This document shows positions 48,015 to 59,704 of a stretch of 64,000 nt of DNA, in pieces. The position numbers and the translations under genes were made by a program. The stretch is from Rhinopithecus roxellana. Its lineage: Eukaryota > Chordata > Mammalia > Primates > Cercopithecidae. The notes below the pieces were generated by a model. It was not told the origin of the DNA. It did not search any database and worked only from the letters and a program-made list of their open reading frames with translations. Positions within the stretch are counted from its first letter, which is position 1, and every line of letters begins with the position of its first letter. The stretch covers positions 94,844,797-94,908,796 of the forward strand of contig NC_044566.1 of assembly GCF_007565055.1 (NCBI RefSeq), written 5' to 3'.

Positions 48015-48313
48015 GCTGGGCACGGTGGCTCATGCCTGTAATCTCAGCACTTTGGAAGGCCAAGGCGGCTGGGTCATGAGGTCAAGAGATCGAGACCATC
48101 CTGGCCAACATGGTGAAACTCCATCTCTACTAAAAATTAAAAATTAAAAAAAAAATTAGCTGGGCATGGTGGTGCATGCCTGTAGTCCTAGCTATTCGGG
48201 AGGCTGAGGCAGAAGAATCACTTGAACCTGGGAGGTGGAGGTTGCAGTGAGCCGATATCACGCCACTGCACTCCAGCCTAGCAACAGAGCAAGATTCCGT
48301 CTCAAAAAATAAA
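48015..48313 (+). repeat. Alu, full length, 14-bp target-site duplication
   Basis: aagagcaccttcca (48001-48014) and aagagcaccatcca (48314-48327) flank it. Confidence 0.96.
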
Positions 48314-48484
48314 AAGAGCACCATCCACTGGCACCTGTCACAGGCGCTAGCACAGCTAACACACCATGTTATCCTAATGGTTCTGTATGGCCCCAGACCA
48401 TGAACAAAGTGAGTGACACACAGGTGCGGGTGTCGGTGGTCCTGGGCTGGGACTCCCTCTCCTTCTCTCCAGCACTCTGATCTG

Positions 48485-48640
48485 CCCCAAGTCACTTAGC
48501 CCTGTGAGACTACTTGGTGTTATTCACACCTGCCTCATAGGTTCACTTAGCAACCAATGAGATAATGTACGCACAGACTTGGCACAATGTCTGGTACACA
48601 GCAAGGGATTTTTCAGAGGGTGGTTATTATTTTTATTCAT
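48485..48640 (-). repeat. MIR SINE, antisense
   Basis: gccccaagtcacttagccct, accaatgagataatgtacgc and acttggcacaatgtctggta, then ggttattatttttatt, match the reverse complement of MIR over most of its length. Confidence 0.7.
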
Positions 48641-50968
48641 TTTCTTATCACCAGTAGCACCTTGCCTCCCATGTCGATACACATTTGTGAAACCCATATC
48701 ATGTTTCCAAGACCACATTCCATAAAATGAAACCAGAGCCACAGAATTCCATTGTGGGTATCTGGTCCAACTTCCTGTTTGTATAAATGAGGAAACAGAC
48801 CTACGAGGCTCTCGTTCAAAGTTGCAAAGTGCTAACAGCTTTGAGAACTGCCCTTTTACATGATCATTCTATCTACAGAAGAGAAATCCCAAACTGATTA
48901 AGTCATTCTGTGTCTATCTTATGAGTTAAAATCATTATCTCCAACTCAAATGCTCAAAGTGATAGAAGACAGCAAATAACTGAACGTTCAGACATGGCAG
49001 ATAGTAAATGGACTGATTTGTAAAAACTATGTGCAATGTTTTTATACTTACATTCTAACACAAGAACATCCAGTTGGCTGAGCGCCTCCTTCAAATGAAC
49101 CTGCAGAGCCCATATTGAGAAGACCAGCCCCAGAGGATCTTGAAATCCTATGTCTACCTTAAAACCATTCATTTAGTCTATGGTAGAGGGACGCATGGTT
49201 CACCCAGGAACATCCTGACTCCAGGAAAATGGAAAAGTTTTGAAGCTAAGAAAATAGAGAAGATCAATAAATCAGCAAAGCAAAAATGCACGTAAAATTT
49301 CTGAGCTCAAAGGGAAACCCCCTCAATTTTAAAGTTGATTAAACTGAAGCTCACAGAAGCTGCAGGTAAGTCCACAAAAAGGCACTAAACGAGCTTGGCA
49401 GAAATGGAGGTTTCACGGCAATTGTCCAAGTGGTGCTGGGTTCTTATAGACCTTCCTAAAGCCACCTGGGACTCAGCTTTGGCTTAGGTAATGATTCCCC
49501 CTCCAAAGAAAGCCCCAGTTTGATGTGAGACTCCAGACAGCTGTGGTCTAAGAGGAACGACTCCATCTGACACAAGCACATGATTTTTTATTCTCAAGGG
49601 CTTTCACTCGCCTTCTTTTCTCCCATTGATCCAGCCAACAGCTCTACATTGAAAGCAGGGCCTCAATTCTGTGAAAGAACAAGCAGGAAACTAAAGTTCA
49701 GGGTGAAAGGAAGGAAGAGAACCTACTTTCATAAGAACCAAATATGCGTTCTCTGCAAGGTGTTTTTTGCAGAAGATCTCATTAGAGCCGCACCTGGGCC
49801 TCAAGTGGTAGGTATTCTCCACGTGTAGAGATAAGATGGCCAGCCACTCAGGCAGAGCCACACGGGTAGGAAGTGAGGCGGCCCAGACCCAGGGCCTGCA
49901 TTTCCCCTTAACCCCTCTGTTTCTTATCATTGAGAATATTGTTTCCATTTAAAAGAGAAAAAAAAAGCAGCTTTTCAAACTTCCTACATTTTCTCAGATT
50001 ACGGCCCATTTTAAAGTCAGATTCAGACATTCTCAATTAGTTTATTCTTTTTATTCAGTTCTGATTTTTTTTTTTTTCAGGGAGAAAATAGCAAACAGCT
50101 GTTAAAGAATTACTGCAAGCATATCAGAGCTGCAGAATTGACTTTGATCACAAGGGTCTTAACTACAGCTGAAAGGGGTGCACACAAACATTTCAGACCA
50201 GCACTTAAATTCTACTCTTGGCCCCTGAGACGCCAGAAAGGAAAGCTAACAGTATTTAGCTAAAATGATTTATGAAAAAATTTTTTTCCTCTATTAAAAT
50301 AGCCAAAATAGCCTTTAAATTTAATCTCATGGGGCTAGACTCAGACAAGCACCATTTATCACTCCAAGTTAAATAAAACACAGAAATGACCATGCGAAGC
50401 AAAGTAGCCTTAAATTCTGTTTCCGAAACTTGGCAAATAAAGGGAGCCAAAAGCAACAGTGATAAGAAAAAAAAAAATGCTGACTTATTTTTTAAAGCTG
50501 GGTGAGCATGTTAAGTTCCCTCTGCTTGTTCTAGTTCAAAGTGCAGCTGCATACGGTGGCAAAAGCAGTTCTGGGCACACATGCCTCCCTGCAGGTCTGA
50601 AAGGGCCAATTAAATTTTATTTGGGTCTATCCTCCTCCTCTCCTCCTCCACCACCTCCACGTCTTACATGTGATGCACTTGGGGCAAAAGAAGAAAATTA
50701 AGTAGTCCTGGGATCTAAACACCTTCCTTCCATTATCACTACAATGAGACCAGAGGGACAGCCCCACTGCCAGGGAGGGACTCCATGCCAGGAGAGTCAG
50801 AACTGCAACACTTACAGAAAAGACAGACCCCGCCCCCTCAAGACCTTTAGTTAAATGTGTATTTCACCTCTTTTGGGGGAGAAAAATAGAAAAAAAAAAC
50901 TTTCTTCAGCTTACAAAAAGGGTACATTCCCTAAGATGACTGAATAAGAAGTTAAGAAGGAAAACAGA
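48641..50968. other. Unique intronic sequence, ~2.3 kb
   Basis: 48705-48830 faintly resembles MIR. Otherwise no repeat or exon recognised. Confidence 0.5.
50633..50661 (+). repeat. (CTC)n-like pyrimidine tract
   Basis: cctcctctcctcctccacca: short triplet-like repeat. Confidence 0.6.
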
Positions 50969-51257
50969 ACGGGCACAATGGCTCATGCCTGTAATCACAG
51001 CACTTTAGGAGGCCAACGCAGGAGGATCACTTCAGTCCAGGAGTTTGAGACCAGCCTGGGCAACATAGCGAGACCTCTGTCTCTACAAAAAGTAAAAAAA
51101 AAATTAGTTACATGTGGTGATGCGTGCCTGTAGTCTCAGCAACTAGGGGGGCTGTGGTGGGAAGCCTGCTGAGCCTGGAAGGTCAAGGCTGCAGTGAGCC
51201 AGGATTGCTCCACTGCACTCCAGCCTGGGTGACAGAGAAGACTCTGTCTCAAAAAAA
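50969..51257 (+). repeat. Alu, full length (AluJ-like)
   Basis: Starts acgggcacaatggctcatgc; aaggtcaaggctgcagtgag is an old-Alu feature. Confidence 0.92.
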
Positions 51258-51302
51258 TGAAAATAAATTAGGAAACAAAATTCATTAGAAATAAAAAAGA
51301 TG

Positions 51303-51592
51303 TGGCTGGGTGCAGTGGCTCATGCCTGTCATCCGAATACTTCGGGAGGGCAAGTGGGAGGACTGCTTGACCAGGAGTTCCAGACTGGACAACATAGCGA
51401 GACCTCGTCTCTACAAATAAAAATAAAAATAAATTAGCCCGGTGTGCTGGCATGCACCTGTGGTCCCAGCTACTAGGGAAGCTAAGCCAGGAGGGCTGCT
51501 GATGTCCAGGAGTTTGAGGCTGCAGTGAGCTATGATCGTGCCACTGCACTCCAGCCTGGGTGACAGAGCAAGATCTTGTCTCAAGAAAACAA
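51303..51592 (+). repeat. Alu, near full length (AluJ-like)
   Basis: tggctgggtgcagtggctca, short internal losses, gtttgaggctgcagtgagct. The mixed tail includes taaataaata. Confidence 0.92.
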
Positions 51593-54500
51593 CTTTTTAA
51601 TAAATAAATATAGACACAGAGAAAATGAAAACACTTCCACAAAGGCACAGCTGCTACCAGTGAGCACCAGGCCAGCCCCTGACACCAACTGCAGGGCCAC
51701 AAAGAGGAAACCCTGAGCTTTCTGAAAAGACAAACTTCGGCTCTGTCCCTTTTCCTGAGATGGGGCTTATGAAGTCAGCGCTAGAATCTGTCACCAGTGG
51801 AGACCTTACCCTGAACAAGAGCTCTCGGAGAATAAGCTCCCTATTGATCTCAAAATTAAAGGAATGAAAGAACTGTTACATTTCAAAAGGTATAATGATG
51901 AAATGAAATCAATGTTTAATCAAGTATGGACTGAATTTGTAACACTCCTCATTGGGTCTCCAAGATAGGCACAGGCGATTCTGACACCAGGAAAGAACCT
52001 ATGTGGTCTTTTGTGATATACAAACTCATTACTTTTCTCAAAACCTTTAGGTCTTCTCTGATTTCAACTGAAACTTGAGTTTTCTACTAATAATGTATTA
52101 TCAAGAAAATATCTGATTTCTTTCCATCTTCCATTTCCCATGGTCAAACAGCATGGAGTTCAGCCCTATGTGGTTAAGCAGTGAGTTTTATGGAAACAGC
52201 CACCCCACACGCACATAAGGCCAGTCATGACATTTCCCGAGGCCCGCGACTGGCATGTGACGTATAAATCGTGGCATGCTTCTTCACTCTCATCACACAG
52301 CTTTCTTTAGCACTTAGTAGGCACACGGCACCCACTGTGTGCAATCAGGTTTTGAGGGCCTTAGGGTTTGCTCTAAGGTTAAAAATCTCTTTCCTCAAAG
52401 ATTTTACCATCTGTCTGGAAAATTCACAAATACAGTCACAAAAAGTTAATTCGCCAAGAAGGATGGCAACACAGGGTCCTCACTTCCAAAGAAGGAAAGG
52501 GGTTGGGAGCAGCCTTTAACATCATCTGGCCCCAGTGCCTAATTTTGCAGATTAAAAAACTGAGTCCCTGCACCAGGAATAATGAGTGCGAGGGGCAAGA
52601 TTAGAGACCATGATTCAAGGTCTGATTGGAGGGGAGCTATCAGCACTGTCGGGAAAGAAGGCTGGCCTGCAGCACGAGTCTGGGAGAGGCCCGGCAGTTG
52701 GTGGGATTTTTTGATCAACATGTTCGGGGTGAGGATGGGGTGGGTTTTTAGAAAGTGGTGAGAACAGCGCAGCATGGCATGAGGATGTGGGGTGTGAGAG
52801 GGGCAGGCCAATCTGAACAGGGACCACCTGTGTGGAAGTAGGAGGCAGAGGAAGTCCGCGAATCTCACAAAGGAGGCGGCTTAGTGCCCAGAAGATGGGT
52901 AAGTTGAGGGTCCTGTGGGCTGAACTCCAATCCCAGCGCCACCTTCACGCTGTGAAAACAGGAGGAAGGGACTCAGAAGCTCTTCCCACTTGCTCTTTCC
53001 CTTGTTATGCTAGGACAGCACCAACTCTCGTTTAGTTAAATGACCGAGCAGAACTGTGACCAGTTTCATGCACAGGCACCGTTGCGGCGTAGGATATGAT
53101 GATGAACAAGAATAAGAGGCCTTGCCCTCCAAGAAGTGGCCACTTGACCTGCAAGGGGCCAATACTAAGCAGGTAAACAAATAAGAGGGTGTTCTGGCAT
53201 GAGAAGCTAATGCAGAAGACAAACAACCAAGGACTGTGCTTGAGAAGAACAATGGGAGCTGCCCAGGCACCTCCCAGTGTACAGGGCCCCTCCACGCAGG
53301 CTCATTGCTCTCTCCCAGGCTCCCTGAGCTACAAAGCCCACACTTGATCCTCAGGCAAAGGATGAATCCTACATAAGTCTCAGGAGCTACAAAAGCTCGA
53401 GTATAGCAGTGACAAGACAGGAACACGAGAAAGTTACAAGGATCATTTCCTGTGATGACGGTTGTCAGCGCCGAGTTCCCTCTGCCACAACTAACTCCTG
53501 CCCCTGCTCTCCTGGGGGGCTTCTGGGCTTCTGCCACTGTCCACCCGCCTGCAACTGGCCACTCCCTCTAACCCTTCGACAGGCACCAGGTGTCTTTGTT
53601 GTCACCTGTGAGCATCTTCCCCAAGCATTTTTTACCAGGGCTGCTCAAAAGAAGCAAAAAATAAAACTAAAACAATAAAAATGGCTGTGTCTTATTTCCT
53701 CTGCTCTTCCTATAGAAACACCGCTAATGAAAATACATAAACTGAAGAAACACTTGGAGAGGAAACCATCTGCTTCATCCTACTAACGTCAGTGGGAACA
53801 GTGTTTGTTTACCAGCAGGGTCATGAGGAGGGGACACAGAAAACCTTCCCAGGAACCATCAGGGAAATGGTCTCGGCGGGCACAGGGGCACCTTCTTAAC
53901 CCTTTCAGATGCCAAGGTTATGCCCGTTTCATAACCTCTGGTTGGAAGAGAAAGCTACATATATCATAAACCACAGGCTGAAGCTTATTTGCACAGTGTT
54001 TTCCACATAAAGATGATAAAACACCATGCAATTTACTATAAATACTGTGCTTGAACTTTCCACTCCGCAGAGGAAATACCTAAAAAGACCATCCAAGTTC
54101 AACCGCAAAGGTGCTTGTGGAACCAGCTACGGAACAGAAAAGATCTTGGAGCTAACTGCCAAAGCCTTCCAAAAGGTAGCGCACTTTAATAATAATTGTT
54201 TTTGGGTACAAAGAAGGACGCAGACACCATGGAGAAGATGGTGTGGTTCTTTGTGCCAGGAAGCGTTTAGGGGATTTGCATTTTAAACGACTGCTTTACC
54301 TACAAATCCATATTTTAAAACAAAATTAATAAGCAAAGGCCCAGGAAATTCAACCCCCAGGGAAAGACACCAGTCATCCCCAAAGGAAACTGCAGGGACT
54401 TCTGGCCGCGCGCCCGGCTCAGCTGTGTGGCGAATTCAACTGAGCCATGAGAAGTTCTTCACTTGGGGCACTCCATCAAAGGACGTTTCCAGGGTCAGAC

Positions 54501-54805
54501 ACTTGGCCTGGAATTCCCAGCAAAAAGTTCCACAGCAAGGTTTTAAAGCAAGACCAGGGGGTGAGTCTCTCACAATCCCGTAGTTACCTTCCTCCCAATC
54601 CCTGGTGACTGAGCCAGCACAGCCGATGCCTTCCAGATGCCGCTGGCCTGGCTGTGGCTGCTCTTAAAGAGCACGAGGTAGTGACTCAGAATCAGCTCCA
54701 CCAACAACAATGCTGATATATGACTTTCTATAGCCAGTTAAGGAATATATCTGTTGCCCAGAGGCTAAGAGAAACATTCTGACCACACTAGAAAAATTAA
54801 AATAT
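51593..54805. other. Unique intronic sequence, ~3.2 kb
   Basis: Apart from a possible MIR near 53085, nothing recognised. A small CpG-containing patch lies at 54400-54440. Confidence 0.5.
53085..53230 (+). repeat. Possible MIR-family fragment
   Basis: gatgatgaacaagaataaga and ggccttgccctccaagaagt resemble the central part of a MIR variant. Weak. Confidence 0.35.
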
Positions 54806-55107
54806 GGCCAGGCATGATGGCTCACGCCTGTAATCCCAGCACTTTGGGAGGCTGAGGCGGGCAGATCACAAGGTCAGGAGATCGACAGCATCCTGGCCAA
54901 CACGGTGAAACCCCATCTCTACTAAAAATACAAAAATTGGCTGGGTGTGGTGGCACACATCTGTAATCCCAGTTACTTGGAGGCTGAGGCAGGAGAATGG
55001 CTTAAACCCGGGAGGAGGAGATTGCAGTGAGCCGAGATCACACTACTGCACTTCAGCCTGGAGACAGAGCAAGACTCCGTCCCAAAAAAAAAAAAGAAAA
55101 AGAAAAA
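54806..55107 (+). repeat. Alu, full length (AluSc/Y-like)
   Basis: Starts ggccaggcatgatggctcac, has gatcacaaggtcaggagatc, and ends in an A/G-mixed tail. Confidence 0.95.
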
Positions 55108-55187
55108 TATGAATGGAGGAGACATGTGAAAACAAACAATGGCATTAATTCTACTTGTAAAAGAAACTCACTCTAACAGTGAGTAAA

Positions 55188-55258
55188 CATTTAATTAGCA
55201 CCTACTATATGCCAGGTGCCATGCTAGATGCTGGGGATATAGACAGAACAGGCAGGCA
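55188..55258 (+). repeat. MIR SINE 5' part
   Basis: ttaattagcacctactatat then gccaggtgccatgctagatg, the classical MIR start. Confidence 0.65.
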
Positions 55259-55284
55259 GCTGGAAGTGCACGTCATTACTACTA

Positions 55285-55480
55285 ATCCTGTATTTAGTTA
55301 AGCTCTTACTACATGTCAAGAGCTGTTCCAAACACTTTGTCACCTCTTTTTTTATTCTCATATAGCACAGAGTTTATTAGCCTCATTTTATCAATACAGA
55401 CAGGTTAAATAACTTGTTCACGCTGCACAACTATCAGTAGGAGACGCCGGGATTTGAACTCAGGCTCCTTCATGCATCCG
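55285..55480 (+). repeat. MIR SINE, near full length
   Basis: gttaagctcttactacatgt, attagcctcattttatcaat, ggttaaataacttgttcacg and gggatttgaactcaggctcc occur in MIR order. Confidence 0.75.
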
Positions 55481-57442
55481 ATAGGTGTATGAGTAAAGAG
55501 GTCTGCAGGAAGGAAGAAAAAGCCCTGTCCACTGCCTGAGAGAGCAGGCATCCAGGTAAAACTGATAGGGCTTATAAGAATGCATAGGAGTTTATCAGAG
55601 AGCATGAGAAAGGTTTCTTCCAGACAAAGGGTTTATAAATGCAAAGCATAAGCCATCAGAAATTATGAAGAAAAATAATTTTAAAAGATAAAAACATACT
55701 TTTATTACTACTTCTTGGGCAGGGAGTTTGTAGATAGGTGCTAAATAGTAGCTAGGAATGGAGTCTTGACTTACTTTGGTTTCAAGAAGAACTGAAGGTG
55801 AGTGCAGCCCAACGATCCCTGGAGTGAGTGCACACAAGAGCAGCATGTGCCAGTTCCACAGTCCAACCCACTCAGCAGAACACCGTGTAATAGAATGTGC
55901 TGCTAGAAACCTGGGCTCAGAAGTCCTTCACAGTACCGAATAGGAAACACTGAAACCAAACACCTCACTGAACCAGCCTGACAACAAACACAAAAAAGCG
56001 GGTGAGGTGGCACACATATGGGTCCACATGTGCCAGGAGGCCCAATTCTAACCGGACGGCAGGGGCTCTCCTCAACAGAGTCTACGATTTTAGGAGATTA
56101 GCAATAGCTTTGTTCACCAAAATACAAAGCTGTCCCAAGTCCTTGAAAGATACAAATTCCACAAGAAAATCAGAAAACACAAAGGTGGTTTGCAGTGTGC
56201 AATAAATTGGTGGTTTTAAGCATAGCCATTCTGAGTTTATCTTTTCCTGAGACGTTTAATGTTAGTTCATATGCTCTGAGCGATGTTCTTTGAAATAAAT
56301 ATAATTTGCTGACTCATATCCCATAAATGATTAAATGATGGGTTACCAACGTTAATGCCGGCTATTAAATTCCAGCCCCTCTAGCCAACAGGAATGACAC
56401 ACAGATCGTCTCCACGTTAAAAACAGGTGTGCTCCCAGAGTTTCTTGATAAGTTGGCTGCTTGGCATTCAAGAGTTATTTTCCTCCCCCACAAACAATAT
56501 TAGATGTGGTATTTGATACTCAAGACAGAAAACCTAAAATACTAGATCCGAGGCGTGCTTAGAGTTCCCTGGACAGAGCCCATGAGAGGGAGTGGGCCGG
56601 CCGCTTAGCCAGCCAGACACTCCCACTTCCTCTCCTGCAGGGAGTAAGATGTGCTGCAGCTGCACGAAGCAGGCAGCAGCAGGAGGAGGCTGGAAGAGGC
56701 GAGGCTGGGAGAGGCCAGGCGGGGGCTCAGAGAAGAACAGAAGTGAGTAGTGCCAGGGGCTCCAGCGGCTCCAGCTGCTGAGGAGCCCAGGCTGCAGGCT
56801 CCTCCCGTGACAGCTCCGGGCCCCAGGCTGCTCTGTCCAGGGCCCTGGGGTGGCAGGGCCTCCTCATCTCTAGGGCTGCCATATGGTAGGCTCGGAAGGA
56901 GGCTTTTCGATACTCCCACACCCACCCTGTGGGGTGGCATCCACAGGCTCTCCTGATTCCCTCACCTGAAAACACACGTGGCTCTTTAATGATGTTCTCA
57001 GGATTGTTCTTGCCAGTGACTTGAGTTCCATAGGCCCTGGCCACAAACACACACGCACAAGCACCAATGTGACAGAGGAATTGCCTATGACCAGTAAATT
57101 AAACTGGGATCCAGCCACAAGACCACTCTTCCCTCCAGTTACATATATATACAAAACGTATACATATGCACTTACATTACATATGTATTTGAATGGAAGG
57201 TCACAGTAAAATTCAAGTGCCGAGGCCACTGACATCACTGTATGGGTGGTTCATGCATAAATCTAGACACTGGAGAGCTTGAAACCAGAACGGGTCAGCG
57301 GGGCCATGAAGAGATGGGGAGGGAGGTGCTGAACACCCAAGCCCTCTGGCCGCCTCATGTCACTGGCCATGGGAATGAGCCGAACCTCCCCACACCAAAG
57401 GCTGCCCCCCACCACATTCCTGGGTTCACAGATAAGCCCCCA
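55481..57442. other. Unique sequence just downstream of the FARP1 coding exon
   Basis: 56580-56860 is GC-rich, with purine-rich cag/gag-like stretches and a few CpGs. It begins about 590 bp inside the intron. No repeat recognised. Confidence 0.55.
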
Positions 57443-57448
57443 ACTTAC
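57443..57448 (-). promoter_or_regulatory. FARP1: 5' splice site (donor) after the FARP1 coding exon
   Basis: On the minus strand the exon ends CCA and the intron starts GTAAGT, a near-consensus U1-type donor. Splicing here leaves a phase-0 boundary, as expected if the next exon starts with a full Gln codon in the known protein. Confidence 0.85.
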
Positions 57449-57620
57449 TGGAACTTCAAAGGCCTCTTGGGTGTCATCCGAGCATCTGGATTTTGATGGA
57501 CACGAGTTTTCCTGAAGGCGTTGGGGGCGGCTTCTGTCCACGTTCCAAGGTACTGATCCCCGAATTTTCCGGGGCCCCCAGTCGTGATCCTGGGGTTGGC
57601 CTCTGCTCTATTTCTCCCAT
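57449..57620 (-). CDS. FARP1: FARP1 first coding exon (N-terminal ~57 codons), frame broken by one extra base
   Basis: Read on the minus strand, this encodes the N-terminus of FARP1 (CDEP), a cytoplasmic, membrane-associated protein of about 1045 residues with an N-terminal FERM domain, a Dbl-homology RhoGEF domain and two PH domains. It acts in Rac/Rho signalling and in dendrite and synapse development. From ATG at 57620-57618 the frame starts MGEIEQRPTPGSRLG, and SIKIQML marks the first strand of the FERM F1 lobe. The expected continuation DDTQEAFEVP is present but in another frame: the DNA reads ATGCTCGGATGAC where ATGCTGGATGAC is expected. With the extra base the frame stops at TGA 57476-57474, after 48 codons. 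The exon is 172 nt from the ATG (3x57+1), consistent with one inserted base. The start has A at -3 and G at +4. The exon ends at CCA before GTAAGT, a phase-0 boundary. Identification is from memory of the FARP1 protein and rests on two stretches that both match. Confidence 0.9.
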
Positions 57621-57643
57621 GATGAAAGTGGCTTAGAGAATAT
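57621..57643 (-). other. FARP1: FARP1 5'UTR part of the first coding exon
   Basis: These 23 nt lie between the AG acceptor and the ATG. The upstream noncoding first exon of FARP1 is not in the window, so the transcript start lies beyond 64000 on this strand. Confidence 0.8.
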
Positions 57644-57679
57644 CTGCAGGAAGCAGTGAGAAAGAAAAACACATCAGAA
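57644..57679 (-). promoter_or_regulatory. FARP1: 3' splice site of FARP1 intron (acceptor, pyrimidine tract, branch point)
   Basis: On the minus strand the sequence reads TGTTTTTCTTTCTC, then ACTGCTTCCTGCAG, then the exon. The AG is 57645-57644. A good branch-point match, TTCTGAT (57679-57673), puts the branch A near 57674, about 30 nt from the acceptor. The arrangement is that of a standard U2-type intron end. Confidence 0.85.
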
Positions 57680-58009
57680 CAGGAGACTCACTGATACCAC
57701 CCAAGCTGTGTGCCACCTTCTCCCCTTTGTCACGGCAATTTCCCTGAACCCACCCAGGTGGGCAGGGGGCTCCATCCCCTGCACAGAAATCCCATACGGG
57801 GAGGCGTCGGTTCACTCACAAAGTCACCTTTAAGCACTCAAGGCATGCAAATACTTTTTGCATACTTTATTCTTTGGAATAATTTTGCATATTGTTGCAT
57901 ATTTTATTCCTTTCTCGTTTTACAGTCTGTTCTTAATTATTCAGTGTCTACAACGAGCTAGGCTAAGCACTACTTTTTACACATTGAAGTCTGGTGGGAA
58001 GATGATAAA

Positions 58010-58135
58010 CAGTGCCTCAGCCATATCATTAGCATCCATTAATTACCTTTTATGGACACAGTCACAAGCTAAGTACTGTGGGTATTCTAAAGATAAACAG
58101 GTAAAACACGCAATGCAGAGCTTGGGCTTGTAATC
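58010..58135 (+). repeat. Possible MIR-family fragment
   Basis: agctaagtactgtgggtatt then ctaaagataaacaggtaaaa resembles a diverged MIR variant. Confidence 0.35.
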
Positions 58136-58258
58136 TGGTTGAGGAAATAGACATACACTTACAGACATATACTCACAAAGACAGAGGCAACAGAAAGTAG
58201 GGTCACTTTTCTTGGTTTCTAGTGTCTATTTCTATTACAATAACCACCTAATAATTCC

Positions 58259-58338
58259 TTTCTTTCCAGCCACCCACCCCACCAACTATTCCCCCTTTCC
58301 CAAGAAGCCATTCTACACACTACAGTATAGTATCAACA
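58259..58338 (+). repeat. Copy 1 of an ~80-bp diverged direct repeat
   Basis: tctttccagccacccaccc, tattccccctttcccaagaa and gccattctacac recur at 60741-60827. Not a family I recognise. Confidence 0.8.
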
Positions 58339-58545
58339 AAGTTATTTTCCTAAAAACAACCATCTTTCCTCCCCAGATAGTCTACTCTTGTCTAATGACA
58401 CCCTCAGCTTCTCCCTCCCCTCTCGCTGTCTCTATCTGGCTCCAGGTCTCCAAATGCGTGGCTCGCTGTGGCTGAGTGCTTTGCCCTCTTTCTTCACCTG
58501 GAAACTTCTACCATTGCCTTAAAACTCAGTTCAAATGTCACATCC

Positions 58546-58840
58546 CGGCCAGGCGTGGTGGCTCACACCTGTAATCCCAGCACTTTGGGAGGCCAAGGTG
58601 GGTGAATCACCTGAGGTCAGGAGTTCGAGACCAGCCTGGCCAACATGGTGAAACCCTGCCTCTACTAAAAATTCAAAAATTAGCCAGGTGCCGTGGCATG
58701 TACCTGTAGTCCCGGTTACTCAGGAGGCTGAGGCAGGAGAATCACTTGAACCCAGGAGGTGGAGCTTGCAGTGAGCCGAGATCACACCACTGCACTCCAG
58801 CCTGGGTGAGAAGCGTGAAACTTAGTCTCAAAAATGAAAA
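58546..58840 (+). repeat. Alu, full length, exact 14-bp target-site duplication
   Basis: CAAATGTCACATCC at 58532-58545 and 58841-58854. Confidence 0.97.
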
Positions 58841-59385
58841 CAAATGTCACATCCTGGCATCTGGTGCACAGTACATGCGCTGCTATCCCCTCTGTGCTCA
58901 TTGCTGTCAAAGCCACACCGTGGTGGTTGAGCCCACGTGTGTGGAGAATGCATTGTGATATCCTTAAAAAGCAAGAACCCAATCTCGAACGTCCCTTGCA
59001 GCTCAGTGCCTACCTAGGCACAATGCCTCACACAGAGTGGAGGTCAATACTGGCTGCTTACCGACTGGACCACTCAGCCAGTATATTTATATGTGGCTGC
59101 ATATTTAGTGTCAGAAGGACACAAGGGAATGAGATTTCCAAGTGAGATGAAGTGGTTGAAAGAGAGGGAAGGCTTCCATCGTGGAGAAGGTGAGAATTGA
59201 ACTCAAGTTGGTCTCAAACACTGGATGATACTTGGAAAAGACAAGGAAAAGGCACTCTTGGGAAGTAGAATGGCATCCACAGAGTTACAGGACAGAAACA
59301 CCATGGCACAGAGGAAAAAGAGTGAGAATCAGAGCCAGAGAGTTCAAGATGTATTTTAGAAATGATTTGAAGTCAGGCTCTAGAG

Positions 59386-59704
59386 CAGCAGTCCCCAACC
59401 TTTGTGGCACCAGGGACTTGTTCTGTGGAAGATGGCTTTTCCACAGATAAAGTGGAGGCAATGGTTGCGGGATGAAATGGTTCCACCTCAGATCATCAGG
59501 CATTAGATTCTCATAAGGAGCACACAACCTAGATCCCTCGCATGCGCAATTCCCAACAGGGTCCATGCTCCTATGAGAATCTAATGCTGCAGCTGATCTG
59601 ACAGGAAGTGGAGCTCAGGCGGTGATGCTCGCCTGCCTTTCACCTCCTGCTGTGCAGCCCAGTTCCTGACCACTGGTCCATGGCCCAGGGTCTGGGGACC
59701 CCTC
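59386..59704 (+). mobile_element. MER1 (MER1B-like) hAT-Charlie nonautonomous transposon, complete
   Basis: Starts cagcagtccccaacctttgt and ends ggtctggggacccctc. Interior ccacctcagatcatcaggca and ctatgagaatctaatgctgc match MER1. The 8-bp target repeats are ctctagag (59378-59385) and ctttagag (59705-59712), the hAT TCTAGA-type site. At 319 bp it is close to the family length. Confidence 0.92.

Larger units (their letters stand above)
1..57448 (-). other. FARP1: FARP1 intron after the first coding exon (partial, >57 kb)
   Basis: Everything left of the donor at 57448 is inferred to be one intron, because no frame matching the next part of the FERM domain is seen here. It is filled with interspersed repeats, listed separately. 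I see no other splice-bounded coding exon, nested intronless gene or structured RNA. Small alternative exons or noncoding RNAs cannot be excluded by reading alone. Confidence 0.7.

Noticed and set aside
53010..53537. 175-codon minus-strand frame
   Set aside because: Overlaps a MIR-like stretch and lacks any recognisable protein feature.
56605..56940. CpG island or alternative FARP1 promoter
   Set aside because: GC-rich but with too few CpGs to call an island by eye; kept only as a finding to check.
57263..57541. 92-codon minus frame containing the DDTQEAFEVP end of the exon
   Set aside because: Only the ten-odd codons up to the donor at 57448 are FARP1; the rest is intron read-through, and its ATG is in the wrong frame for the known start.
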